64,000 nt of DNA from CAVONV01 sp963697355 (GTDB taxonomy: Bacteria > Acidobacteriota > Vicinamibacteria > Marinacidobacterales > DATDRI01): assembly GCA_963697355.1 (NCBI GenBank), contig CAVONV010000004.1, positions 310,001-374,000 on the forward strand, in the 5' to 3' direction. Both the position numbers and the translations under genes were made by a program. Every line of letters starts with the position of its first letter. Position 1 is the first letter of the stretch. The notes under the pieces were generated by a model, which had not been told where the DNA came from, ran no database searches, and saw only the letters and a list, made by a program, of their open reading frames with translations. Of the stretch, positions 35,572 through 44,448 are shown piece after piece.

Positions 35572-37482
35572 TCAGTTCCCCGACGGCCTCTCCTTGATTC
35601 CTAGGTAGTACGCCGTATTGGCGTCGGGGTCGATCCTGGTTTTGATTTTTCCCGGCATGGCGCTCAAGAGGGGATTGACTCCAGGGCCGTGTCCGGCCAT
35701 GTCGCTCCATCCATGGATGATCACACCGATGGTGATGGCGCCAACGTATCTTCCCGTTCCGTAGGAGTCGTAGTGATCCCGGATCGCCACGAGGTCGCCG
35801 AGCTTCAGCTTTTTCAAGTCATATTTCTCGACAGTTGCCGGGTCAGTCGTCTGGATATCGTAATCGAGGCTCTCTATGGGGGCGTATCCCAGTCCGGAGC
35901 CCATGATGTGGCCGGGAACCTCCAGGACGATTGGAACCACGAGTTGCCCATCCTCGATGGTGATGCCCATGTTTTCCAGAAGCCCTGGTGAGAGCTTGTT
36001 GACGCGTACGTCCTCGAAGCCTTCGATCTGCAGTCCAACGCCTTGGGCTTTGACTTGAACCCTATCGTTGATCGCCATCTTCTCCATGACGTCTTTGGGG
36101 AACCAGACGAGATCGTCGGAGCCGGCGTGGCGGCCGATGAAGAGTCCCTTGGCGCCTTTGGCGTCTCCCGAGACAATCTCAGCTTCGTTTCCGATGCAGG
36201 CGAGAAGAGCCAGAGCGCATTCGCCCGCTCTGTCTCGATCCCGTCCTTGGATGGTGACGTCGGGCTCGACGTGGTCTGCGCTTGCCCAGCCGTAAGCGGT
36301 ATCACCGAGAGAAACCGTGTAGTTGATGGAAGCCATCCCTAAGGTTTGCTTTGGTTTCCCGTCGTAAGTGGTCGCGTAGGCTCGGCTGCTGGCGGGCTGG
36401 ACGACACCCTCGACGGCGGTCGTGAGGAGCTTCTCCTTGTTGGTTTTGAAGACCGTGATGTCCGGGCCGTTGGTCTTGGCCGGGGTCGGAATCGCCGCGT
36501 CCGGACCGTTGGCGCGGTGGGACGTTGGATTCATCTCGATGCCGAGGTATTTCCCGAGGTTGGCGGTAGGCTCGATCTTCGCCTTTATCTTGCCGAACCG
36601 TGTCGAGAGAATGGGTGTCACGCCGATACCGAGGCCCGACATGTCGCTCGGCCCGCTCACCACGACTCCAACAGTGGCGCCGCCTTCGTAGTAGCCCTTG
36701 CCGTAGTCGGTCTGGATGTCCTTGAGGACGACTAGGTCTCCAAAACGAAGCTCGTCGAGACCGTACTTCTCGATGTCGGGCGGGTAGCAGGTTTGTACGT
36801 GCCAGTTACCCGAAATGGCTCCGCTGCCCGAGCCTTGTCCGGCGATCTCACCGGGGATCTCTTTGACGACGGGAACCTCGAGGACACCGTTGACATTTTG
36901 GATGTCCAGTTTCTCCAGAAGCTCCGGTGAGATGCCGTGGGGGTGGACGTCATCGAAACCGTCGATAGCGACGCCGGTACCTCTGGCCTTTGCTTGAAGT
37001 GAATCACCAATGGAGAGCTTGTCCAGCGTGTCATCGTCGAAGTGGATCAAAATGTAGTTTTGGAACTTGCCGATGACAAAACCCTTGGCGCCCTTGGCTT
37101 CACCGCTCAGAATTCTGACTTCATTGCCGATGGAAGTGTAGTCGTTCCAACCGGCAGCGAATCGGCTCTCTCCCGTACCCACGGTGGCGACGCCCATGGT
37201 GGCCCGGTCGGTGGAGGCCCAGCCGAAGATATCGTCACCGAGCTTCAAATTGTAATTGATGCCTCCGATCCCGATGGCCATCTTGGGCGTGCCGTTCCAG
37301 GTGGCCGTGTAGGACCTCGAAGGTTGAGACGGGGCGATCTTGCCCTGGACCGCGAGAGTCAGGACCTTGTCCTTGTTGGTCGAAATGGGATTCGGCTTGA
37401 TGTCGGCACCGTAGATCGTGCTCGATAGTACGAAAGCCAAGCCGATCAGGAGCGCGAGTACTGTCAAAGGTCTTCTGTTCAT
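35572..37482 (-). CDS. exported tandem DUF4438 protein
   Basis: A 636-residue protein with a signal peptide (VLALLIGLAFVLSSTIYGAD), starting behind GGAGG. It consists of two similar halves, about 30-330 and 350-630. Each half has a segment like SINYTVSLGDTAYGWASADH / GGINYNLKLGDDIFGWASTD, then GNEVRILSGEAKGAKGFVIG, and KLGDLVAIRDHYDSYGTGRY / RFGDLVVLKDIQTDYGKGYY. This matches DUF4438, known from single-domain proteins of about 290 residues in Thermotoga and others. The tandem duplication is unusual. Function is unknown; repeated G-x-x-x-G-D strands suggest a lipocalin- or cradle-like fold. Confidence 0.78.
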   Translation of the reverse strand: MNRRPLTVLALLIGLAFVLSSTIYGADIKPNPISTNKDKVLTLAVQGKIAPSQPSRSYTATWNGTPKMAIGIGGINYNLKLGDDIFGWASTDRATMGVATVGTGESRFAAGWNDYTSIGNEVRILSGEAKGAKGFVIGKFQNYILIHFDDDTLDKLSIGDSLQAKARGTGVAIDGFDDVHPHGISPELLEKLDIQNVNGVLEVPVVKEIPGEIAGQGSGSGAISGNWHVQTCYPPDIEKYGLDELRFGDLVVLKDIQTDYGKGYYEGGATVGVVVSGPSDMSGLGIGVTPILSTRFGKIKAKIEPTANLGKYLGIEMNPTSHRANGPDAAIPTPAKTNGPDITVFKTNKEKLLTTAVEGVVQPASSRAYATTYDGKPKQTLGMASINYTVSLGDTAYGWASADHVEPDVTIQGRDRDRAGECALALLACIGNEAEIVSGDAKGAKGLFIGRHAGSDDLVWFPKDVMEKMAINDRVQVKAQGVGLQIEGFEDVRVNKLSPGLLENMGITIEDGQLVVPIVLEVPGHIMGSGLGYAPIESLDYDIQTTDPATVEKYDLKKLKLGDLVAIRDHYDSYGTGRYVGAITIGVIIHGWSDMAGHGPGVNPLLSAMPGKIKTRIDPDANTAYYLGIKERPSGN

Positions 37483-37956
37483 ACGACCCTCCTATTGGGA
37501 ACGAAAATGGATCGGGGGAGTGCGTGCTGAGGGACGGGCCCCAGCGAATGTGTCTGCTGCGTCACTCGTGTGTCATCTCAACGGCCGGCCTAGTCTCTGG
37601 GATATCCGCTGACGCTCCGGTCAGCGTAACACGGCCGGATGTGGATAGGCAAAACACACTGGGGTGTTCGGCCGGCTCGTCGCCCGCAGATGGCTACCTT
37701 CCAAACAACTTCCCACGGCAACGGGCATGCAGGCTGTCAGGTTGCCGAACGAATCTGTGCCTCGCAGTCCGGGTGTGCCGATGAGCTCTGACCGATCTCT
37801 GGAGTCTACGAGGCTTAGGACGATCTCCTTTCTCCTTTTTACTAGCCTCCCCCGGGCACGGGCAGGGGCACGGGCACGGGGCATCCGCACGAAGTTAGTT
37901 CCTGATGCGGTGGACGTCCGCCTGTTTTGGCCGTGCGGATGCCATTTACAGGCCGG
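37483..37956. other. intergenic region with inverted repeat and hexamer run
   Basis: I see no supported gene here. It holds GGCATCCGCACG at 37880-37891 with its exact inverted copy at 37932-37943, and a run of GGGCAC/GGGCAG hexamers at about 37855-37880. The region lies between the divergently transcribed flanking stretches of the DUF4438 and PrpD genes. Confidence 0.45.
37880..37943. terminator. possible terminator: 12-base perfect inverted repeat
   Basis: The arms GGCATCCGCACG (37880-37891) and CGTGCGGATGCC (37932-37943) are exact inverted copies with a 40-base spacer. It sits just past the end of the PrpD gene (minus strand, stop at 37957) and is followed by a T-poor, hexamer-rich stretch. 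It could slow or stop transcription, but without a T tract this remains a guess. Confidence 0.4.
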
Positions 37957-39429
37957 TTAGGCCGGTACCGAAGCTCGGGCGATCTCGCCGGCGTCACTCG
38001 ATGACTGGATGGCCCAGCAAAGAGACATCAGTTTTTCGGTTTCTTCGGTCGAGAGCACACCGTCAGCGAGTCCACGAAACTTGACCTCGAGGTCAGCATT
38101 GGACATGGGCCGTTCGAGACTTCCAATGGCGTGCTCGACGTGCTGAGTGAGAGTGCGGCCATCTTTAAGGGTAATCGTGGCGAAGGCCTCGTCTTCAGCG
38201 ACGACTTCTTCGGGCACGGCATTGACCCTATCGCGCAGCGAGATAATCTGGGGATCGCGGACGACGGCGTCCGTATACTCTTTCGGACCGGCGGCACCTT
38301 TGATGACGGCGACTGCCGCGGAGTGATACACACTAAACTTGCTTTCGAGCCCGGTAACCGGCGTCTTTTTTCCCGTCAGTTCGAGGACCAGAGGGTTGAC
38401 TCGAAGGTCGATGCGCTCGATCGCGTCGGCCGTGACCTGGTGTTCGTTCCGGAGCTGGAGACAAGCGTCAATGATGGGATGGATCACGATGCCACAGGCA
38501 AAAGGTTTGTAAGTGTTCCTGGTGACCTCAAAGGTCTCCCCGAGGCCGTCGGTGATGGCCGAAAAGTCACGCTCACCCGACATCACGAACGCGAAACCCC
38601 GATCCGACTCGATGCCACGGTCGGAGCTCGTGAAGTCTTGGGCGGCGAGAAGTGCGGCTGTCATCCCATCTTGGGCGGCCCGGCCGGGGTGGAACGGTTT
38701 GCACATGGTTCCAAACATCTCTTTCAGGCCCGAGGACTGAGTCGCAGATATGCCGAGAGCCCAGACCATTTGTTGCTCGTTGAGCCGCAGCATTTTCCCC
38801 GATGCCGCCGCGGCGCCGAAGATCCCCGCCGTTCCAGTGATGTGATAGCCCCTTTCGTAGTGCCAGGGGTAGACGGCTTTACCGATGCGGCATTCGGTCT
38901 CCACGCCGAGGATGAAGGCATGCAAAAGCTCGGCACCGCTGGTTTTTTGCTTTTCCGCCAGCGCCAAGATGGCCGAAGCCACGGGGCCGGCAGGATGAAT
39001 GATGGTCTCGAGGTGTGTGTCGTCATAGTCGAGAACGTGAGAGCTGATACCGTTCATCAGTGCAGCGTGCAGGATGTCGAGACGCTCTTTGCGGCCCAAC
39101 ACCGTCGCTTCGGGCTTGCCCGAAAACGGCGCCAGCGCAGCGAGCGCACGATCGACGGTCACGTGTGGAGCGCCCCCGACCGCGCAGCCTACCCAGTTGA
39201 AGAACGAGCGAACGGCCTCTTTGCGGGCGGGCTCGGGAACGTCCACCCACTTGGATTCCACGACGTATTCGGCCAATCGGCGCGTGACATCGAGGGGCTC
39301 GTCGTCCGGCATTGCCGGCTTGCCGACCCGACCGGACTCTCCATGGAGCATTCTGCTCGACAAGGTGCCACCAAGGATTCCAGAGATCTGAAGAAATGAC
39401 CGTCGAGAAAGGGGCTCCCATTTTGACAT
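37957..39429 (-). CDS. MmgE/PrpD-family protein with a Tat-like leader
   Basis: A 490-residue protein. The N-terminus carries SRRSFLQISGILGGTLSS, a twin-arginine-like export signal, unusual for this family. The body is complete MmgE/PrpD: HVLDYDDTHLETIIHPAGPV (about 127-148), GTAGIFGAAAASGKML (about 194), GTMCKPFHPGRAAQDGMTAA (about 235) and SKFSVYHSAAVAVIKG (about 355). Family members include 2-methylcitrate and cis-aconitate-type dehydratases; the residues HPAGP and KPFHPG are the active-site segments. AAGAGGTAAG precedes the ATG at 39429. It may act on an organic acid outside the cytoplasm. Confidence 0.85.
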   Translation of the reverse strand: MSKWEPLSRRSFLQISGILGGTLSSRMLHGESGRVGKPAMPDDEPLDVTRRLAEYVVESKWVDVPEPARKEAVRSFFNWVGCAVGGAPHVTVDRALAALAPFSGKPEATVLGRKERLDILHAALMNGISSHVLDYDDTHLETIIHPAGPVASAILALAEKQKTSGAELLHAFILGVETECRIGKAVYPWHYERGYHITGTAGIFGAAAASGKMLRLNEQQMVWALGISATQSSGLKEMFGTMCKPFHPGRAAQDGMTAALLAAQDFTSSDRGIESDRGFAFVMSGERDFSAITDGLGETFEVTRNTYKPFACGIVIHPIIDACLQLRNEHQVTADAIERIDLRVNPLVLELTGKKTPVTGLESKFSVYHSAAVAVIKGAAGPKEYTDAVVRDPQIISLRDRVNAVPEEVVAEDEAFATITLKDGRTLTQHVEHAIGSLERPMSNADLEVKFRGLADGVLSTEETEKLMSLCWAIQSSSDAGEIARASVPA

Positions 39430-39528
39430 GTGACTTACCTCTTTTTGAACGAGTTCATGGAAGAATGGACTTACACCAAGAAACGAGCAGAAACGATAGC
39501 ATTCCCGAATCGAGTCTGTCGAATGTCT

Positions 39529-41400
39529 TCATTGCTTGGGGACGAGGGGCAGAACCACACGAGAAAGGTGCGAGGTATCGTGATAGATGAAGTTGTCGGC
39601 GGTGGCCATGCTCCGTTGTCGTCCGAGAGGCTCACCTGTGTTGGGATTGACGTCGAATCGAGGAAAATTGCTGCTCGAGATGTCGACGCGGATACGATGG
39701 CCTTTTTTGAAGACGTTTGCCGTCGGGAAGGGCTCGATGACGAGTTTATAAATCTTCCCCGGTTGCAAGAGCTCCTGCGTGCTCGGGGAGTTGCGGTAGC
39801 GAGCCCGCAAAATGCCATCGGTGAGGTTCATCTCGAATCCGGAAGGGAAATCCGAACTGGGCGGGTAGACATCCACGAGCTTAGCGGTGAAGTCCGTGTC
39901 CACCGCCGTAGATGAGACATAGATCTCGATCTCGATGGGCCCCACGACCTCCACAGGCTCTTCCAAGGGGTCGGTCTGGAAAACTACAACATCACGTCGT
40001 GCTTTCAAGGGCAGGTAAGGTGGAACGGAGCCGTAGAGGTCTTCTCGTTCCGCTTGATGGTACGCGCCGGGCTCGAAGACGGGACTCGTACTCGAAAAAG
40101 CGCCACCGATCGTCGGCACGGGGTCCGTAGGATCGTAGGTGTATGTGGTCGGAGGAATCTCTTCCGAGGGCGGCTCGGGACGTAAGGCTCCATCGGGATG
40201 AAAATAAAACGGTGTGAGTGCCGTACCCGGGATGGGCCATGTTGTCTCGCTCCTCCAATAGCCACCATGAACCATCCGCCCGTTGGTGTCTTTGTGGCCG
40301 TCGCCCGTTCCCATGACGAACACGCGAACCGGCAGCTCGTCTCGTGAGTCCGTTTCTTTGCCTTTCAGGAATCGGTCCATCCAACGTAGATGAAACTCTC
40401 GATGAAAATCGACGATGGCGGCATCGGGACCAAACTCCACGTCGCCGGCGTAGGATCGCGTGTTCCCGCTGTGAGTCCAGGGACCCATCAGAAGGTGAAC
40501 GGGTGCGGTCAGGTGCTTTTTCAAGCCTAAGAAGTTCTTCGTCGTTCCACCACAGTAGGAGTCGTACCAGCCTGAAATGAGAAGGGTGGGGATGTCCGCC
40601 GTCTGGTCATAGTATTCGGCCCAATTGATATCGAGCTGTTTCCAGTACTCGTCGTAGTCGCCATGCGTCATCATCGTCAGGATGTAATCCTCGAAGTTAG
40701 GGGCCACGGAGAGAGGGTTGAGGCCCTTGCGAAAGGGTAGGGCCGTGAGCCAGTCGCGTATGTCTTCTTGTTGGAGCATCTCGCGGACCAAGGGGTCCTC
40801 GGTCTCTGTGGCGAGCTGCCGGAACGCCCATGTCACCTGTTGCAGCTCGAAAGCACCATGGTTCCGGATCTTGTGATCCCAACCGCTATAGAGTCCGCCC
40901 ATGTTGACCGTGATGGTCCTGAGGTGAGGCGGTCTCAGTTTGGCTGCATTGGCCTGAACATGAGCCGCATAGGAAGTGCCCCACATGCCGACGTTACCAT
41001 CGACATAAGGTAGCCGGGCGAGAAACTCGATCGTGTCGTAGCCGTCTCGGCCTTCACCGATGTATTTGGTGAAATCGCCTTCCGAGGCATAGCAACCTCT
41101 CAGATCTTGCACGACGACGACATAGCCGTTCTGGGCGAAGAACTCGGCCGACTTCACACGGGACGATCCGTTTTTGTCGTAGGGCGTTCGGTGCAAGAGT
41201 AGGGGGAGCTTTTCCTCGACGAGCTTCCCCTCTTTGGCGGGCCGGTAGATATCCGCAGCCAGGCTAACGCCGTCCCGCATGGGAATCATCAGGTTTTTCT
41301 CAGACAAAACAGCGTCGTAGGGTAGCTTGGCTTCGCCTAAGGCTGGGTTCTCGGCGGAAAACAGTAATAGCAAGGCCAGGACGAGTCCATGGGTCCGCAT
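39529..41400 (-). CDS. secreted CocE/NonD-family hydrolase, second copy
   Basis: A 623-residue exported alpha/beta hydrolase with a signal peptide (TDGLVLALLLLFSAENPAL type) and GGAGGAG before its ATG at 41400. The nucleophile elbow is GMWGTSYAAHVQ (about 139), the acid lies in SGWYDSYCGGT (about 281) and the His in GPWTHSGNTRSY (about 308). The C-terminal jelly roll has DTDFTAKLVDVYPPSSDF. It resembles the copy at 15445-17346 in domain order but has diverged. It is followed downstream by the PrpD gene, about 100 bases away, which may be co-transcribed. Confidence 0.9.
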   Translation of the reverse strand: MRTHGLVLALLLLFSAENPALGEAKLPYDAVLSEKNLMIPMRDGVSLAADIYRPAKEGKLVEEKLPLLLHRTPYDKNGSSRVKSAEFFAQNGYVVVVQDLRGCYASEGDFTKYIGEGRDGYDTIEFLARLPYVDGNVGMWGTSYAAHVQANAAKLRPPHLRTITVNMGGLYSGWDHKIRNHGAFELQQVTWAFRQLATETEDPLVREMLQQEDIRDWLTALPFRKGLNPLSVAPNFEDYILTMMTHGDYDEYWKQLDINWAEYYDQTADIPTLLISGWYDSYCGGTTKNFLGLKKHLTAPVHLLMGPWTHSGNTRSYAGDVEFGPDAAIVDFHREFHLRWMDRFLKGKETDSRDELPVRVFVMGTGDGHKDTNGRMVHGGYWRSETTWPIPGTALTPFYFHPDGALRPEPPSEEIPPTTYTYDPTDPVPTIGGAFSSTSPVFEPGAYHQAEREDLYGSVPPYLPLKARRDVVVFQTDPLEEPVEVVGPIEIEIYVSSTAVDTDFTAKLVDVYPPSSDFPSGFEMNLTDGILRARYRNSPSTQELLQPGKIYKLVIEPFPTANVFKKGHRIRVDISSSNFPRFDVNPNTGEPLGRQRSMATADNFIYHDTSHLSRVVLPLVPKQ

Positions 41401-41752
41401 CAGTTGCTCCTCCCGCGAACATCATGGATCGTCGCTCGAAGTCCTGCAACAGGTTTCAGCTGAAACCTATTGGCCCGAGTGAGGAAGCATCCGCTCGTGG
41501 AGAGGCAAGGTACTCTATGGTATCCTCCGTTCGTTCGGACTCCAAGGCCAGCAGAAAAAGACAGATCTAAGGGCCCGCGCAACAATAACTTCACATTTTG
41601 GGGCGCCGATCCATCCCGTCTGGCTGCGTTGCTCGTCGGTCATATATCAAGATATTATTCACTTCTCGCGCCTTGCCAGACGGGCGCCTCGACGCCCCAA
41701 AATGCGAGCCTATTGTTGCGCGGACCCTAAGGCATAGGAAAGGAGACACGCC
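41401..41752. other. divergent promoter region with long palindrome
   Basis: This is the shared upstream region of the CocE (minus) and DUF362 (plus) genes. It contains the palindrome at 41569-41731. AGGAG at 41739-41743 is the ribosome binding site of the DUF362 gene. No gene is seen. Confidence 0.5.
41569..41731. repeat. 163-base imperfect palindromic element (MITE-like)
   Basis: Arms of about 59 bases (41569-41627 and 41671-41731) are inverted copies of each other with scattered mismatches; the outer 21 bases differ at only two positions, and ATTTTGGGGCG and CCCGTCTGGC match exactly. The centre of about 43 bases is AT-rich. It ends 21 bases before the DUF362 start and just before its ribosome binding site. 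Terminal inverted repeats without an ORF suggest a miniature inverted-repeat element; as RNA it would form a very long stem in the 5' leader of the gene. Confidence 0.7.
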
Positions 41753-42685
41753 ATGCCGAAAAAGATCAGCCGTCGTTCGTTCATGAAGCAAAGTGCGGCC
41801 ATTGGGGCCTCGACCATCATCGCACCGAGTCTCTTGTCCTCGACCGCCGCGGCACAGGGGGAGAACGCGATTTCCGTCGTTGAGGGCGATGACTATTTCA
41901 ACAACACGATAAAAGCCGTGGAAGAGCTCGGCGGAATGGGGCATTTCGTTTCCAAAGGCAAAAAGGTGGCCATTCTGGCGAATCCGCAGCGCAACAATCC
42001 CGGCGCTTACACCAAACCCCCGCTCGTCGCGGCCGTGATCAAGATGTGCAAGGAGGCGGGAGCTGCGGAAGTGGCCTGCATCAGCTTGCTACCCGAGCAG
42101 AACTGGAAAGCTACCGGCTTGACGAAAGTCGTCGAGGAAGGTGGAGCCAAGCTGACCGTGGTCGACCGAGGGGATGAATCTCTCTTCACAACGGTACCGG
42201 TTCCCATGGGTAAAGCCCTAAAAGAAGCTCAGGTCATGAGCGAGCTATCGAAGTACGACGTTCTCATCGATATACCGATCACCAAAGACCATGCGGGGAA
42301 CAAGTTCACGGGCACCATGAAAAACCTCATGGGTCTGAACTCACCGAAGTCCAACAGGACCTTCCACAAGGAAGACTGGCAGACCAATATCGACAGCATC
42401 ACGCACCTGGATCAGTGCATCGCCGATTTGAACACGGTGATCGCGCCCGACCTGTGCGTCGTCGATGCCACGGAGTTCATCATTACCAACGGCCCCTTCG
42501 GCCCCGGAGAGATCCATAAGCCCAAGAAAATCGTTGCCGGCACCGATCGGGTCGCCATCGACTCCTACTGCTGCACGTTGTGGGACCTCAAAGCCAAGGA
42601 CATCATCATGATCAACAAGGCCTTCGAGCATGGCATCGGTGAGATGGATCTCGGCAAGGTCGAAGTGAAAGAGACCAAAGCATGA
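41753..42685 (+). CDS. Tat-exported DUF362 protein
   Basis: A 310-residue protein starting MPKKISRRSFMKQSAAIGAS, a twin-arginine signal (SRRSFMK) with a hydrophobic stretch. Ribosome binding site AGGAG precedes the ATG. The body is DUF362: KKVAILANPQRNNPGAYTKP, then KYDVLIDIPITKDHAGNKFT and TGTMKNLMGLNSPKSNRTFH, with CVVDATEFIITNGPFGPGEI. The family includes proteins suspected to bind metal clusters, but no cysteine cluster is seen. The stop overlaps the next gene start as ATGA, so the two form an operon. It is exported in folded form if the Tat signal works. Confidence 0.85.
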   Translation: MPKKISRRSFMKQSAAIGASTIIAPSLLSSTAAAQGENAISVVEGDDYFNNTIKAVEELGGMGHFVSKGKKVAILANPQRNNPGAYTKPPLVAAVIKMCKEAGAAEVACISLLPEQNWKATGLTKVVEEGGAKLTVVDRGDESLFTTVPVPMGKALKEAQVMSELSKYDVLIDIPITKDHAGNKFTGTMKNLMGLNSPKSNRTFHKEDWQTNIDSITHLDQCIADLNTVIAPDLCVVDATEFIITNGPFGPGEIHKPKKIVAGTDRVAIDSYCCTLWDLKAKDIIMINKAFEHGIGEMDLGKVEVKETKA

Positions 42686-43605
42686 GTCGAACGGGTCGGT
42701 TTGCTCTTTTTGTGGTGATTGCCCTGGGGCTCGTCGGCTGCTCCACCCCCGAGGTGGAAGAGCCGCATCCTTTCTTGAGCCTCTTGCCGCAAGCAGGCGA
42801 TGCCGGTTCTTGGAAACCGGAGGATGAGCCACAACATGTGGAGGGGGATGATCTCTTCCTCCTCATCAACGGTGGGGCCGAGATTTACCACGAATACGGA
42901 TTCACCCAAGCCGTCGTCCAGTCCTACATCGACGATCAAGATCGCTCCCTCAATCTGGAAATCTACGAAATGAGCGATCCGTCCTCCGCCTACGGTATTT
43001 ACACCTTCAAGAAAGGAACGGCCGGAGAATCGCTCGCGATGGGCGATGAAGCCACGCTTCAGGACTACTACCTGAACGTGTGGAAGGGCAATGTTCTCAT
43101 CACGGTCGTCGGTTTCGATACCGAAAAGGAGACGCGCGAAGGATTGGAAGCCCTCGGCCAGTGTGTGGCGGACAAGGTGACAGGGAGCTCGAGCAAACCC
43201 TCGCTTTTGACCTTGCTGCCTGAGGAAGGCTTGAATCCTTCGTCCGTTAAGTACATGAAGGGTGGCCAGGCTCTATTCAACGCCCATGAGTTTGCCAAAG
43301 GCAACATCTTCGGAGTGCGAGAAGGTGTGACGGCAGAGCTCGGCGACGACAACGTGTTCCTTTTCGAGTACGGCAGCGAAGACGAGGCCAAAGAGTGGAT
43401 CGGCAAAGCCTGGGAGCAGCTCTCTTCTGAAGAGGGATATCAAGACGTGGTGACCAAGGAGGGCGAGTTCTCGGCCGTCGACCGTGAGGGTTCACAACTT
43501 CTGGCCACCACAGAAGGTCGCTACATCTTGTTGGTGGTGGGGAAGGAGCCTGGAGCTTTACTCCAGACGCTTCGTGAACAGGTGAGCCGTTCTCGAGAAG
43601 GCTAG
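42682..43605 (+). CDS. DUF6599-like lipoprotein
   Basis: A 307-residue lipoprotein (signal ending LGLVGC, Cys at about 20). The segment DDLFLLINGGAEIYHEYGFT at about residues 55-75 is the core of DUF6599-type proteins, where an INGGAE(I/L)Y motif is characteristic. A duplicated beta-rich architecture follows, with NLEIYEMSDPSSAYGIYTF and later KEGEFSAVDREGSQLLATTE. It overlaps the DUF362 gene by four bases. The pair may act together at the cell envelope; no function is known. Confidence 0.75.
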   Translation: MSRTGRFALFVVIALGLVGCSTPEVEEPHPFLSLLPQAGDAGSWKPEDEPQHVEGDDLFLLINGGAEIYHEYGFTQAVVQSYIDDQDRSLNLEIYEMSDPSSAYGIYTFKKGTAGESLAMGDEATLQDYYLNVWKGNVLITVVGFDTEKETREGLEALGQCVADKVTGSSSKPSLLTLLPEEGLNPSSVKYMKGGQALFNAHEFAKGNIFGVREGVTAELGDDNVFLFEYGSEDEAKEWIGKAWEQLSSEEGYQDVVTKEGEFSAVDREGSQLLATTEGRYILLVVGKEPGALLQTLREQVSRSREG

Positions 43606-43637
43606 GCAAGTTGCCCACGTAGCCTGCTCTTTCGGGA

Positions 43638-44448
43638 TTACGGAATCGACTTCAGCGAGGCTCGCGCCTGCGGTTCGTAGCAGTCGCAAACCGCTCCCCA
43701 CCGGGGCTCGGTACATTGTTCGATCACGCGTTGGTATGCTTCCGCGGCCTCTTTCTTTCGGCCCTCGGTAGCCAGCGCCTCGGCCAGATAGAATTGATTG
43801 GCCGGATGTCCCGGGAACAGTTCCGCGGCCTGTTCCAGAATCTCGATGCCTTGGTCTGGATCACCCACTCCGGCCGGCCACGGGGGAGCCTTGACCAGCA
43901 ATGTGCCCAGCGCGCGCAGGGGAGCTCCGCTATCGTAATTGGGATCGAGGCTCACGGCCCGCTCGAAGTAATCGTGGATACGACGCACTTGAGCCACTCC
44001 CTGGACGGGGCTGAGCCGCACATAGTTACCGAGAAGAGCACCGGTCACGAAAACGTAGTCTACCCGATCCGAGTTGCGCTCGGTGGCGGCACGAAGCTGC
44101 TCGAAACCTTGTCCCGCCAATTGTTTGGATTCCTCGGCGGAGAGATCCCCACCGAGCTCTAGCAGCCAGGTCACTGCCCGACCGTAGTAGAAGCACGCCA
44201 GTTCGTTCTGAGGATGGCTGGACAAGACCTTTTCCGAGGCGGCGAGCGAAAGACGTACCGACGATGCCGGTCCAAAAGGATTGTAGGCCGCATGCGCTAT
44301 CGAAAGCAGGGCAAGAGGATCGTCGGGGAGATCGGTGGATTCCATCTCTGGATAGGCAGGACCGGGTTGAAAATGGACCGAACAGCCACCTGCGAGTAGC
44401 GCGACGACGAGACCGGCGACGGCTCGTTGAACGGATGGTGAGTCTCAT
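43638..44448 (-). pseudogene. TatT-like TPR lipoprotein with a frameshift near its start
   Basis: The coding start is the ATG at 44448, which overlaps the previous gene's TGA as ATGA. A few codons later the frame shifts. The downstream frame supplies a lipoprotein signal (AGLVVALLAGGC) and a 235-residue body with TPR-like helices (LACFYYGRAVTWLLELGG, then DYFERAVSLDPNYDS and HPANQFYLAEALATEGRKKE). It resembles the TatT (trimeric TPR) partner proteins of TRAP transporters. Without the frameshift it would be about 270 residues. Either the gene is decaying or a base is missing in the assembly. Confidence 0.65.

Noticed and set aside
37855..37880. GGGCAC/GGGCAG hexamer run, considered as a CRISPR-like or satellite repeat
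   Set aside because: Only four or five short units without spacers; a simple-sequence run.
38131..39399. Plus-strand open frame (422 codons)
   Set aside because: Shadow of the PrpD gene, no ribosome binding site and no recognisable domain.
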